Origin: Pedobacter sp. Leaf194
GTDB taxonomy: Bacteria > Bacteroidota > Bacteroidia > Sphingobacteriales > Sphingobacteriaceae
Direction of reading: 5' to 3'
Length of the DNA stretch: 64,000 bases
Assembly (NCBI RefSeq): GCF_001423945.1
Contig: NZ_LMPU01000008.1
Span: 124,001-188,000 of the forward strand
The notes beneath the pieces are model-generated. The model saw nothing but the letters and a program-made list of their open reading frames with translations, searched no databases and was not told the DNA's origin. Shown one piece after another: positions 40,272-48,512 of this stretch. Made by a program: the position numbers and the translations under genes. The first letter of the stretch is position 1, and the number at the start of each line of letters is the position of its first letter.

Positions 40272-40891
40272 TATCAGATGAACTATTAAAAGACGAAAAC
40301 AAGAAACACAAAGAAAAAACAAGGCAGCTTCGACATCTAAAAGAAAAGACTATAAAGTTAGACCAAAAATTCATAGCTGACCAAATTTCAGTTTCCGTAT
40401 ATCATAGATGCAGAGAAGAGTTTAAAACTGAAAAAAATCTCATCGAAAGTATGTCTAATAACCTATTGCTCGACAAAGTATATATTGAAAATGTATTGAA
40501 GGTATTTAAGTCTGGCAGATTCAATTTCTACAAATTGTATAGAAGATCCGATACCCTACAAAAGCATTTTTTGGTTAAGATGATATTTAAAGATTACTAA
40601 ACATGGGACCAAGGAGTATTTACTTCTTGTTATTTTAATGAGCTCCTACAAAATAATCTTAAAAAAGCAGGTATAAAAAAGCTACTGGTGATAAAATCAA
40701 CAAATGAGATGTTAAGTAATGGCTGCAATAGGAAAACGAATGTTACACAAATAAGAAGAGCGTTAAGAAAACCGACATTGACAGAAATTGAAATTAACGC
40801 CATCGAAGACTGTAACTTTATAGGCTCGATACGCAAGATTATGTATGAAATTTTAAAATTCAACTCCAAAAATGAAACAAAAGTGTTCTAA
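40271..40891 (+). pseudogene. large serine recombinase C-terminal remnant with in-frame stop
   Basis: The first 110 codons have the lysine/glutamate-rich coiled-coil end of Bacteroidota large serine recombinases (LRHLKEKTIKLDQKFIADQI, then VYHRCREEFKTEK) and lead into KHFLVKMIFKDY. A TAA at 40598-40600 interrupts the frame. The same frame resumes with TWDQGVFTSCYFNELLQNN and an AGIKKLLVI tail, the usual recombinase C-terminus, then runs to 40891. The catalytic serine domain is absent. This is a broken integrase of a former mobile element, joined to the DUF932 scrap at its 5' side. Confidence 0.65.
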
Positions 40892-41099
40892 AGTTGATGC
40901 CTAAGGTTATTAGTATTCATCTAATTTTGAGTAAGAACAACAGAAATCTTAATTAGTTGTCTATCAAAACCATAGAAAAAACTAATTTAAAAAACCTAAA
41001 AAACATAGATTTATAAGCGCTTGAAGATCAAAATATTAAAAAATTAGAAAGCTGAAAAATAAGCGAGATAATACTAAAATGCAACAATTCAAGAAAGAT

Positions 41100-41130
41100 A
41101 AATAGCTAACAATCAGATTGTTAGCTATTT
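41100..41130. repeat. perfect 15-bp inverted repeat
   Basis: AAATAGCTAACAATC and its exact reverse complement are separated by one A. The structure ends six bases before the right copy of the 181-bp repeat. As DNA it is a near-perfect palindrome suited to a recombinase or dimeric protein. As RNA it could form a terminator-like stem. The left repeat copy has no such palindrome. Confidence 0.7.
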
Positions 41131-41135
41131 TAGGC

Positions 41136-41316
41136 GGTACCCTCTCGGAGGAATACTTTGAACACTTAAGTGCTTTCTTACAGGTTCTTGGGCCAATTGT
41201 CGATGACTTAAAGAGCAAGGGATTTATATAAAAATTTAGTTTTTCGGAAAAGTCGCAACCGTTGTACTAAAAATTTAGAACACAAAAACTTGGCAAATAT
41301 GAATGAGAGCGGTTTG
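41136..41316 (+). repeat. 181-bp direct repeat, right copy
   Basis: This is the partner of 31995-32175. Most differences in the coding tail are synonymous or conservative (GCAAGG versus ACAAAA codons near the end), so the 31-codon tail was under selection before duplication. With the left copy it brackets 9.1 kb. Confidence 0.8.
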
Positions 41317-41613
41317 GGTTTTCTGGTAAAGATGATAACCAAATATTCGACCCAACTCGCAAATTTACAAATGCGCAAAATAGACTGCACCTGATTGACC
41401 CGTCTCACCAGAAATTAAATTTGTTTCAATCATTAATTGGACAAACCGCAACTCGCAAACCTCGTACCGCCGGAAATAAAACTTGAATTAAAAATAATAA
41501 ATAATCTTGCCATTATAGGCCTGATGGAACGGGGTCAACCAGATTGGTTTAATCCAGTCCGAATGGTTCTAAACGACGAAATTGAGCTATTCCCAATATA
41601 AATCGCATAACAA
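41317..41613. other. non-coding scraps of mobile sequence
   Basis: No gene recognised. GACCCGTCTCACCAG at about 41396-41410 is a near-exact inverted copy of CTGGTGAGACGGGGTC at 40152-40167. A third related piece, ACGGGGTCAA, occurs near 41528, so this stretch shares pieces with the recombinase/DUF932 junction. Confidence 0.4.
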
Positions 41614-42042
41614 ATGGGTGACCTTATTGTTATTGTTTTATTATTAGCTTTAACCATGAAAAAATTTTCATATTCAAGTAATCAGAAAAGATTAATAAAG
41701 ATTTGGCTAATAATCAATTCTGTAGCACTAATAGTAAATCTTGCTGACATACGAGGTGAAATGATTTTTGGGAGAACAGAAAAAACTGAAATTATTAATG
41801 GTTGGAAGACCAAACACTTTACATTGCGAAAATTTTATTTATTTAAAAGTGATGAATATACGCCCGCCTTTTGGCCGTCTGTTCATTTTACTGATAAATA
41901 TGACTCGGCTACTTTCACGGGTGATAACATTTACACACATACTAAATTCAATGGTATATTTTTCGGGTACGGTTGGATAGAATTTTTTTTCTATACTTCA
42001 ATAGGATTTGCAATTCCATTTGTCCAAAAACTATGGGAATAG
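41614..42042 (+). CDS. hypothetical membrane protein
   Basis: This 142-residue protein has an N-terminal hydrophobic stretch (1-14), a second helix (about 28-44, IWLIINSVALIVNLADI) and a C-terminal helix (about 118-136). The middle is soluble and contains FYLFKSDEYTPAFWPSVHF. No family recognised. An internal ATG 42 bases downstream (MKKFSYSS) could be the true start. It stands alone between the mobile zone and the convergent peptide-export operon. Confidence 0.5.
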   Translation: MGDLIVIVLLLALTMKKFSYSSNQKRLIKIWLIINSVALIVNLADIRGEMIFGRTEKTEIINGWKTKHFTLRKFYLFKSDEYTPAFWPSVHFTDKYDSATFTGDNIYTHTKFNGIFFGYGWIEFFFYTSIGFAIPFVQKLWE

Positions 42043-42248
42043 ATACTTACATTATTGCTTCAATTTATGAGCTTTACACAATAATTACCGCATACAGCAT
42101 TAGACCAAGATTAGCAAAAACAATCGCTTGTTGTTAACATCCTTTTAGCTTACTGGTAGCTAGTAAGTATCTGATGTTCTGCCATGCTGATTGGAGCATT
42201 AGTTACAGAACCGCAGTTATCTAAGAATACTTTAGGACATGATACTAC

Positions 42249-43586
42249 CTATCTGTTAATGACTTTCAAGAGATTTCTGTAGAAACGTCGTAGTAATGAG
42301 CTATTATCTGTAATTATTTCGGCATCGGCGTGCATGCCGTTTTTTAGTATAATTTTCCTACTCTTATCTTTGTTTTCGAATTCTTCAAAATACACCTTTG
42401 CTAGAAATACGCTGTCCTTATAAGCAACTTCGGAGATGTAATCAATATGTCCTCTAATCATGCCATATTGTTCATAGGGATAACTTTTCATTTTAATCAA
42501 AGTTTTTTCGCCCTTATTAATCTTCCCCATGCTATATTGTGGAATTTGAATCATACCAAAAAAATTTGTATTGCCAGGGTTGATGATAAATAATTCTTGT
42601 CCTACAGTTACATTTTGATTTTCCTGAACGATGCCCGCAAAATTTATTTTGCCTTTTACCGGAGCAGTTAGCACATGGCTAGTAATCCACAAGTTAACGT
42701 CTGAGAGAATTTGATGGAGAGCCTGAAAGAATTTTGATTTGTTTTCAGAAATAGTACGTTGGAGTTCCAATAATTCTTTTCTTTTAATTGTCAAACTTCC
42801 ATCATTATTCAACAAAGAATTTTCACTTTGTTGAAGTGGGTATTGTGAGGCAAGAAATTTATTCTCCTGTTGAACGAATTCGCTTCTGGAAATTACCCTG
42901 TTGTTATAAAGCTTTAAGTAAGCTTCATATTCTTCTTTTTGATTCAGATACTGCTTTTTTTGGATTGATTGTTCGGTAATAATTTGTTTTTTTTGTGAAT
43001 TTACCACTTCTAATTCCTTCTTTAAAAAATTAAGTCTGTTAATATAGTAGCCATCACTTTGAGTAGATCTGTATTCCAAATATTGATTATAAAAGTTTTG
43101 AAAACTACTTTGCAGCTCTCCTAATTTCAGATTTTCAGGTATTATTAATTCATCCGCCTTTGAGTTTTCCAAAGCTGATTCAAAACCTAAAAGAATTTGA
43201 TTCAGCCTAAATACATCGACTGGCGAGGCAATACTTTCAAGATAGGCAATTGGTTGGTCAGCGTTAACGTTTTGCCCCTCAACGACAAGGAGTCGTGCAA
43301 GCTTTCCATTTTGTCGCGCCAATACAGTTTTAGGCGAATTTAAACTGTTGATAACCAAGTCTGTTTTAATAACATCAGGATATTGAATGACTGAGGAAAG
43401 AATGAAAAAGCCGACTAAAACTGTAAATAAAAGCATCATCCCGCGCCTTAATATCCAATTAGGAACAGCGGTAATAATTTCCTCCAGTTCTTCGGTTTGG
43501 CGCCATTCCAAGCTCTCGCCAAGTGGGTATTGAACTCTTTCGTCGATTAAGTTGCTGAACTTGTCAGGCTTTCTATTAAATGCCAT
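42249..43586 (-). CDS. HlyD-family membrane fusion protein
   Basis: This periplasmic adaptor works with the C39-type ABC exporter. A cytoplasmic N-terminal tail of about 50 residues leads to one transmembrane helix (about 51-70, MLLFTVLVGFFILSSVI). A biotinyl-lipoyl-like beta-hairpin follows (TVLARQNGKLARLLVVEGQN), then a long coiled coil (about 150-300) and the C-terminal barrel with MIQIPQYSMGKI and KNGMHADAEI. Length is 445 residues. It is the last gene of the operon, eight bases after the ABC gene. It should bridge the inner membrane to an outer-membrane channel encoded elsewhere. Confidence 0.93.
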   Translation of the reverse strand: MAFNRKPDKFSNLIDERVQYPLGESLEWRQTEELEEIITAVPNWILRRGMMLLFTVLVGFFILSSVIQYPDVIKTDLVINSLNSPKTVLARQNGKLARLLVVEGQNVNADQPIAYLESIASPVDVFRLNQILLGFESALENSKADELIIPENLKLGELQSSFQNFYNQYLEYRSTQSDGYYINRLNFLKKELEVVNSQKKQIITEQSIQKKQYLNQKEEYEAYLKLYNNRVISRSEFVQQENKFLASQYPLQQSENSLLNNDGSLTIKRKELLELQRTISENKSKFFQALHQILSDVNLWITSHVLTAPVKGKINFAGIVQENQNVTVGQELFIINPGNTNFFGMIQIPQYSMGKINKGEKTLIKMKSYPYEQYGMIRGHIDYISEVAYKDSVFLAKVYFEEFENKDKSRKIILKNGMHADAEIITDNSSLLRRFYRNLLKVINR

Positions 43587-43594
43587 AATTCTAA

Positions 43595-45781
43595 TTATGA
43601 GCCAAGCTCTAATTGATTTTTCACTAATCTAAAATAACTACCTTTTGCTTCAGTGAGCTCGATGTGTGAGCCCTGTTCAATAATTCTACCTTTATCTAAA
43701 ACAATAATATTATCAGCATTTTTTACCGTACTTAAGCGATGTGCAACAACGACAACAGTTCTACCGGAAAAAAAGCTCTGTAAATTCTCCATGATAATCA
43801 ATTCATTATTGGAGTCTAGTGCATTTGTCGCTTCGTCGAAAAAAATATAATCTGGATTCTTATAAACCGATCTAGCAATCAAAATTCTTTGCTTTTGACC
43901 CTGACTTATACCATTTCCCTCTGCGCCAATAATAGTGTTTAGGCCCAACGGCAGGCTTTGGATGAAATCAGTTATATTTGCAACTTTTATGGCGTGCGTT
44001 AATTTAGATAAATCAGGATATTCATCTCCGACAGCAATATTTCGTGCGATATTATCAGAAAAGATGAAACCTTCTTGCATTACTATTCCACATTTACCTC
44101 TCCAAAACTTATAACTAATACCTGACAAATTGCTTTGCCCAACTTTGATCTCGCCTATTTGCGGCTCGTAGAATCTTAACAAAATTTTTATGAGTGTAGT
44201 CTTACCACTTCCGCTCATGCCTACGATTGCGGTCGTTTTCCCTTCTGGGATCTTTAGATCAATGTTTGAAAGTACAGGGCTATTTCCTGTCCCAGGATAA
44301 GTAAATGATAAATTATCTATACTTATTGTTTTGTCCGTTGGTAAAGTCTTGCTAAATGTTTTGTCGGATGATTCCTCATCATCCATTTCACGGATTTCAT
44401 TTAGGCGTTCGAGAGAGATTTTGGCATCCTGTAACTGCTGCAAGAAAGTTAGCATCTGTTCTATAGGGCTGTTTAGTTGGCCCACGATATATTGGACTGC
44501 CATCATCCCTCCAAGTGTTAATTCGCCATCAATTACTGATTTTGCAACTAAAAATGTGATCAGAATGTTTTTGCCTTCATTTATAAAAAATGTTCCCGCT
44601 TGTTGATATTGCCCCAAGGCGAGAGTCTTAATATTGAAACGGAAAAGCCTAGCTTGAATTCGTTCCCACTCCCATCTTTTCTGTTGCTCACAATTATTCA
44701 ATTTAATTTCTTGCATACCAGCAATAAGTTGAACAATAGTACTTTGGTTTTTTGATGAAATATCAAACCGTTTAAAATCTAGAGTTCGTCTCTTCTTTAG
44801 AAAGAAAAGAATCCATAAGCTATATAGTATACTACTTAACAAGAAGATTAGAAATATGTCAGTATTATAATAGACGAGTACAACTGTAAAAACAATTAAA
44901 TTGAGAAACGAAAAGAGAATTCCTAAAGTCGGGCCTGTCAAAAAACTTTCGATACGCTTTTGATCATTCATTCTTTGCATTATATCTCCGGTCATTTTAG
45001 TATCAAAATAACTTATTGGTAATTTCATTAGCTTAAAGAGAAAATCTGTTAAAATGGAGATGTTGAGCCTGGCACTAATATGTAGGAGTATCCATGAACG
45101 CAAAAAATCAACACTCATCCTTCCCATGAAAAGCATTGTTTGAGCAATTAGGATAATGTATATAAAGTTTATATCTCTCGTATTAATTCCTATGTCAACG
45201 ATAGACTGGGTTAAGAATGGAAGAACAAGTTGTAATAGACTGCCAATAGCTAGTCCTGCAAAAAGTTGTAAAATGAGCTGTCTATATTGCAGTAAGTATT
45301 TAAAAAGGTAACTTAGCTCCAAGTGTTTTACTTCTTCACTTGGCTGATTATAAAAATCAGGTGTTGGGCTCAAAGTTAAGACTATACCCTCTTGGAAGAC
45401 ACTTCCGCTTATTGATATCCAGTAACTCAAAAATTCTGTTTCACTGTAATGCAACCTGCCTTTTGCCGGATCTATTATAATAAAATTATTTTTTTGTATT
45501 CGTTCCAATACAACAAAATGACTTTGTTGCCAATGGAGTATGACCGGTAACTCAATTTCCTTAAGTTGTGCAACTGTAATCTTAGCGCCTGTTGTTCTAA
45601 AACCAAGTTTTTCAGCTGCTTCACTAATACCCAAAAGAGAAACTCCATCTCTGCTAATCCCAGATTCTTGCCTTAGTTTTTCTGTTGAAATTATTTTTCC
45701 ATGAAAAGCTGAAATCATTTTTAAGCAAGTCGGGCCACAATCCTTTTGGTTAGCCTGTTTATAGAAGGGAATTTTTTTCAC
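43595..45781 (-). CDS. C39 peptidase-containing ABC exporter (PCAT)
   Basis: This exporter cleaves a double-glycine leader and pumps out the mature peptide. The N-terminal C39 domain has C15 in QKDCGPTC, H88 in QSHFVVL and D104 in IIDPAKG, so the catalytic triad is complete. The six-helix membrane domain covers about 165-440. The nucleotide-binding domain has Walker A GMSGSGKTTL, signature GISQGQKQRI, Walker B IFFDEATNALD and switch VAHRLS. Length is 728 residues. It is placed between the TlpA gene and HlyD. The double-glycine precursor at 47495-47734 is the obvious cargo. Confidence 0.96.
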   Translation of the reverse strand: MKKIPFYKQANQKDCGPTCLKMISAFHGKIISTEKLRQESGISRDGVSLLGISEAAEKLGFRTTGAKITVAQLKEIELPVILHWQQSHFVVLERIQKNNFIIIDPAKGRLHYSETEFLSYWISISGSVFQEGIVLTLSPTPDFYNQPSEEVKHLELSYLFKYLLQYRQLILQLFAGLAIGSLLQLVLPFLTQSIVDIGINTRDINFIYIILIAQTMLFMGRMSVDFLRSWILLHISARLNISILTDFLFKLMKLPISYFDTKMTGDIMQRMNDQKRIESFLTGPTLGILFSFLNLIVFTVVLVYYNTDIFLIFLLSSILYSLWILFFLKKRRTLDFKRFDISSKNQSTIVQLIAGMQEIKLNNCEQQKRWEWERIQARLFRFNIKTLALGQYQQAGTFFINEGKNILITFLVAKSVIDGELTLGGMMAVQYIVGQLNSPIEQMLTFLQQLQDAKISLERLNEIREMDDEESSDKTFSKTLPTDKTISIDNLSFTYPGTGNSPVLSNIDLKIPEGKTTAIVGMSGSGKTTLIKILLRFYEPQIGEIKVGQSNLSGISYKFWRGKCGIVMQEGFIFSDNIARNIAVGDEYPDLSKLTHAIKVANITDFIQSLPLGLNTIIGAEGNGISQGQKQRILIARSVYKNPDYIFFDEATNALDSNNELIIMENLQSFFSGRTVVVVAHRLSTVKNADNIIVLDKGRIIEQGSHIELTEAKGSYFRLVKNQLELGS

Positions 45782-45989
45782 TGTTAGTCTTTTGTAGTAA
45801 TTGGTTAATCGTTAAAGCTCAATAAATGATTGTTCCCAATTTCTTAATCGAATCAAAATATCGTTAACAATGGCAGCAACCATATCAGATATTTTTTCAA
45901 TTCATTATAAGGGAAGTTCGATAGAGGAATTCAAATCTATTGTCTTAAATTAGCTGAGACCCATTTACCTTAAAAAAGCTTTTCAAGGC

Positions 45990-47441
45990 TTACTTAGTTT
46001 CAGAAGATAATGTTTTCATTGCCTGAGGAAACTCACGGGAACTTGGCCGGGGTAAATTTATGTTCTTAACTTCCCCAAGGCTGTTGAGGGAAATATATCT
46101 CGGAATTTCCCCGATGTTAAAATATTTTGAATAAGCACTTGTGGATTTTTTATCAAGCCGATAAGAATCCAAATCATACTCTTTAATCAACTTATTCATC
46201 TGAGACACCTTGCTATCCAAATCAAGAGATATATAGATGAACTTTACCCCCTTAACCTGTGCCTGTCTGACATTTTCGTTTCCTGCCTTGAACTCGAATA
46301 TGCATGGGCCGCACCAAGTAGCCCAGTGATCAAGTACTATCGCAGAATTGTTATATTTAGATAAAATTTCCCTCAATTTGATGGGTTTGTTTTCACTGGA
46401 AAAAAAACTAAGATTTAAGATTGAATCCGGCAGGTTTTTGTTTATCAGATTAGCAATATAATATCCTTGATCTATAAAATTATTGTAGCTACTGTCGCCA
46501 AGTTTGTCTTTATATTTTCGATACCAGTTATTTCCAATTTCAATACCTTTTTCATTAGAGGAGGAACTATTTGAATATTTATAATAAGAGTTGGCTAATA
46601 AAATATTTTTCAACGGTGATCGAAATGCTGAATCTATAACCTTTGTTTTTCTCAAAAGTGTGTTTTCGTTAGGTTTCCGATCAGATAGAATCTGACTGGC
46701 CAATTTCATTGAGTATACGTAATCATTTGTTGTTACAAGTAACTCTTCAAGATGCTTCTCGGTTTTAGGGAAATATTTGTTTATAATATTGAAATCTTTT
46801 GGTTCGAAAGATATACGGTTGTTTTTTGCTTCGTTATAGATTACAACAAAAGCCCTGGCCTTATTAATGGCATATAAATAATCATACAAAAATTGATCTT
46901 TTTCAATTTCGAAATAAGTATCTATGAGTTTGTTATTTTTTGCATCGATACTGTCCACTGCCTTAAAAAGAGCCTCTGCTGAATTGACATTTTTCAATTT
47001 TTTAGTCATCAATAAGGAATCTCTTAAAGATTTAAAATTGTAACGAATTGCATTTTTACCTGTAAAAGTGAAACTCAATCTATTTTTGCTATCACCGTTT
47101 GATGATATCACCAGCCCTAAAGAATCTCCTGGTGACATCAAGACTTGAAAAGGGAGTTGATTTGATAAAGCGCATGTGACTACTGTTACCTTTTTTAGCC
47201 CTGTAATATTCAAATTTCCAACTGCGTTTAGAGAAGCGCTGAGTTTTGATGGCTTTTCGACAAGTGGCTCAAACAGTTTGGATTCTATAATAAAATTTAA
47301 CGATGTTTTTAGTTTGCCTTCGACGTTGTCTTGAATACTTAGTGTGACGTTTCCTTGCCCCATAGAGTGGTTCACAATCGCAAGTGTCATTATTATTATA
47401 AATAAAATGTGTCTGTTCACAACCAGTTTCATTAGTTTCAT
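45990..47441 (-). CDS. TlpA-like thioredoxin with N-terminal domain
   Basis: This exported thiol-disulfide protein begins with a signal peptide (MKLMKLVVNRHILF to about SMGQ). It has a long domain of about 350 residues with no assigned family, as in Bacteroidota AhpC/TSA-TlpA proteins. The C-terminal thioredoxin domain has WATWCGPC in its active site and EIPRYISLN as the cis-Pro loop. I start it at 47441. An ATG 48 bases upstream (MMARF) would add 16 residues before the signal peptide. It follows the precursor peptide gene directly, so it probably manages disulfides of that peptide. Confidence 0.85.
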   Translation of the reverse strand: MKLMKLVVNRHILFIIIMTLAIVNHSMGQGNVTLSIQDNVEGKLKTSLNFIIESKLFEPLVEKPSKLSASLNAVGNLNITGLKKVTVVTCALSNQLPFQVLMSPGDSLGLVISSNGDSKNRLSFTFTGKNAIRYNFKSLRDSLLMTKKLKNVNSAEALFKAVDSIDAKNNKLIDTYFEIEKDQFLYDYLYAINKARAFVVIYNEAKNNRISFEPKDFNIINKYFPKTEKHLEELLVTTNDYVYSMKLASQILSDRKPNENTLLRKTKVIDSAFRSPLKNILLANSYYKYSNSSSSNEKGIEIGNNWYRKYKDKLGDSSYNNFIDQGYYIANLINKNLPDSILNLSFFSSENKPIKLREILSKYNNSAIVLDHWATWCGPCIFEFKAGNENVRQAQVKGVKFIYISLDLDSKVSQMNKLIKEYDLDSYRLDKKSTSAYSKYFNIGEIPRYISLNSLGEVKNINLPRPSSREFPQAMKTLSSETK

Positions 47442-47494
47442 TTTAATAAAGTAAATAATGATGACTCTGGTATGAAACCGAGCCATCATTTTTT

Positions 47495-47734
47495 TTAAGA
47501 GCCGATCACATTACAATTCGACTTATTCTTGTCATAGCTACCGTAGTTTTGGCAATAATAGTCCCAATTTTCTACGTCGCAATTAGTAACATTAATTCCC
47601 GCTAGAAGGTCTTGGTTAGAATCACGACAAGCCATATAGCCATCTACATCCCCATAGTAACCGTCGCCACCTCTTATAGCTTTTAATTCATCACGGGAGA
47701 AGATTTGACTTTGAGAAATTTCATTTAGTTTCAT
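47495..47734 (-). CDS. double-glycine-leader peptide precursor, four cysteines
   Basis: In this 79-residue peptide, residues 1-23 form a leader (MKLNEISQ, then SRDELKAIRGG) with the Gly-Gly cut site at 22-23. That is the substrate pattern of C39 exporters. The predicted 56-residue core is acidic and Tyr/Asn/Asp-rich. Cysteines lie at 36, 52, 61 and 74, enough for two disulfides, and the many Asn/Ser/Tyr residues could carry sugar. It lies between a GT32-type glycosyltransferase and a TlpA gene and in the same operon as a VKOR protein and the exporter. It is most likely a bacteriocin or signalling RiPP. No relatives recognised for the core. Confidence 0.85.
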   Translation of the reverse strand: MKLNEISQSQIFSRDELKAIRGGDGYYGDVDGYMACRDSNQDLLAGINVTNCDVENWDYYCQNYGSYDKNKSNCNVIGS

Positions 47735-47753
47735 AACATTTTTTTTAGGTTGA

Positions 47754-47776
47754 ATAGCCTTTTCGGAACGGGCTAT
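47754..47776 (-). promoter_or_regulatory. small hairpin in the leader of the precursor gene
   Basis: ATAGCC and GGCTAT pair around an 11-base loop, ending 19 bases before the precursor ATG. The stem is short, so a role in tuning translation or mRNA processing between the glycosyltransferase and the precursor is only a suggestion. Confidence 0.25.
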
Positions 47777-47799
47777 GTTGCGTTCGCATGAATTTTTAA

Positions 47800-48501
47800 C
47801 TACATGCTCGTTATTTGATTATGCCTAGTTGCAACAGGCATGACCGCACTTGTACAAATGTTTTTATTAGGAAGCCACGAATGAAGCCAATAATGGATCA
47901 TTGGCCTTATATCAAGTCTTTCTGGCATCGTTTTTATTTCATGGTAGTCGTACAAGAATACGTCCTTGATAGGAGTGATATCCTGCCTCGAATTTTGATA
48001 TTTCTGAAGAACATCGCGCATACGAAATGGACCAGAATAATTTAGAGTATTTAAGAGATCTCTCTCTCCATTTACAAAAAGCTGAACGATATCTTTTGCC
48101 AAATAAAACAAGAAATCTTCTCCTGCACACGCTGCAAAACATTCTGAGGCTAAACTACCGTCAGTGTTATCAACCAATAAATATCCGTTTGGTTTAGAAG
48201 CACACAAATCCAGGAATGAGCTTTTGTTTAATAGCTGAATATCCCAATCGACATAGTGACCACCATAGTGAAATACAACCAAATACCTAAAAATATCAGA
48301 CGCTTCGGCATGGTTTCTTGCCCTTTTTATCGACTCAAGTGCAAAAGGAAAGTTCTTTTTGATAAAAACTTCAATGGATTTATCTGTCCAAATTTTTATC
48401 TCAAAACCCTCCTCAAACAGTGCTTCCCATGAAGCTAAGCATCTTTGGACAACATAATTTTTTTTTTCCCCAACGATCTGATGTACAATTTTTGGCAACA
48501 T
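47800..48501 (-). CDS. GT32-type glycosyltransferase (DXD sugar transferase)
   Basis: In this 233-residue enzyme, the start MLPKIVHQIVG and the block NHAEASDIFRYLVVFHYGGHYVDWDIQLL are characteristic of the capsular-polysaccharide/OCH1-like sugar-transferase family. The metal-binding DWD is at 85-87. It transfers a hexose from a nucleotide sugar. Inside a peptide operon, directly upstream of the precursor and 11 bases after the VKOR gene, it is probably the enzyme that glycosylates the peptide, as in glycocins. This role is inference. It could instead act on surface polysaccharide. Confidence 0.85.
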   Translation of the reverse strand: MLPKIVHQIVGEKKNYVVQRCLASWEALFEEGFEIKIWTDKSIEVFIKKNFPFALESIKRARNHAEASDIFRYLVVFHYGGHYVDWDIQLLNKSSFLDLCASKPNGYLLVDNTDGSLASECFAACAGEDFLFYLAKDIVQLFVNGERDLLNTLNYSGPFRMRDVLQKYQNSRQDITPIKDVFLYDYHEIKTMPERLDIRPMIHYWLHSWLPNKNICTSAVMPVATRHNQITSM

Positions 48502-48512
48502 AAATGAAGATT

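Noticed and set aside
31995..41316. Interpretation of the repeats as insertion-sequence ends
   Set aside because: They are direct, 181 bp long, carry coding sequence and lack terminal inverted repeats or a transposase, so they are not classical IS ends.
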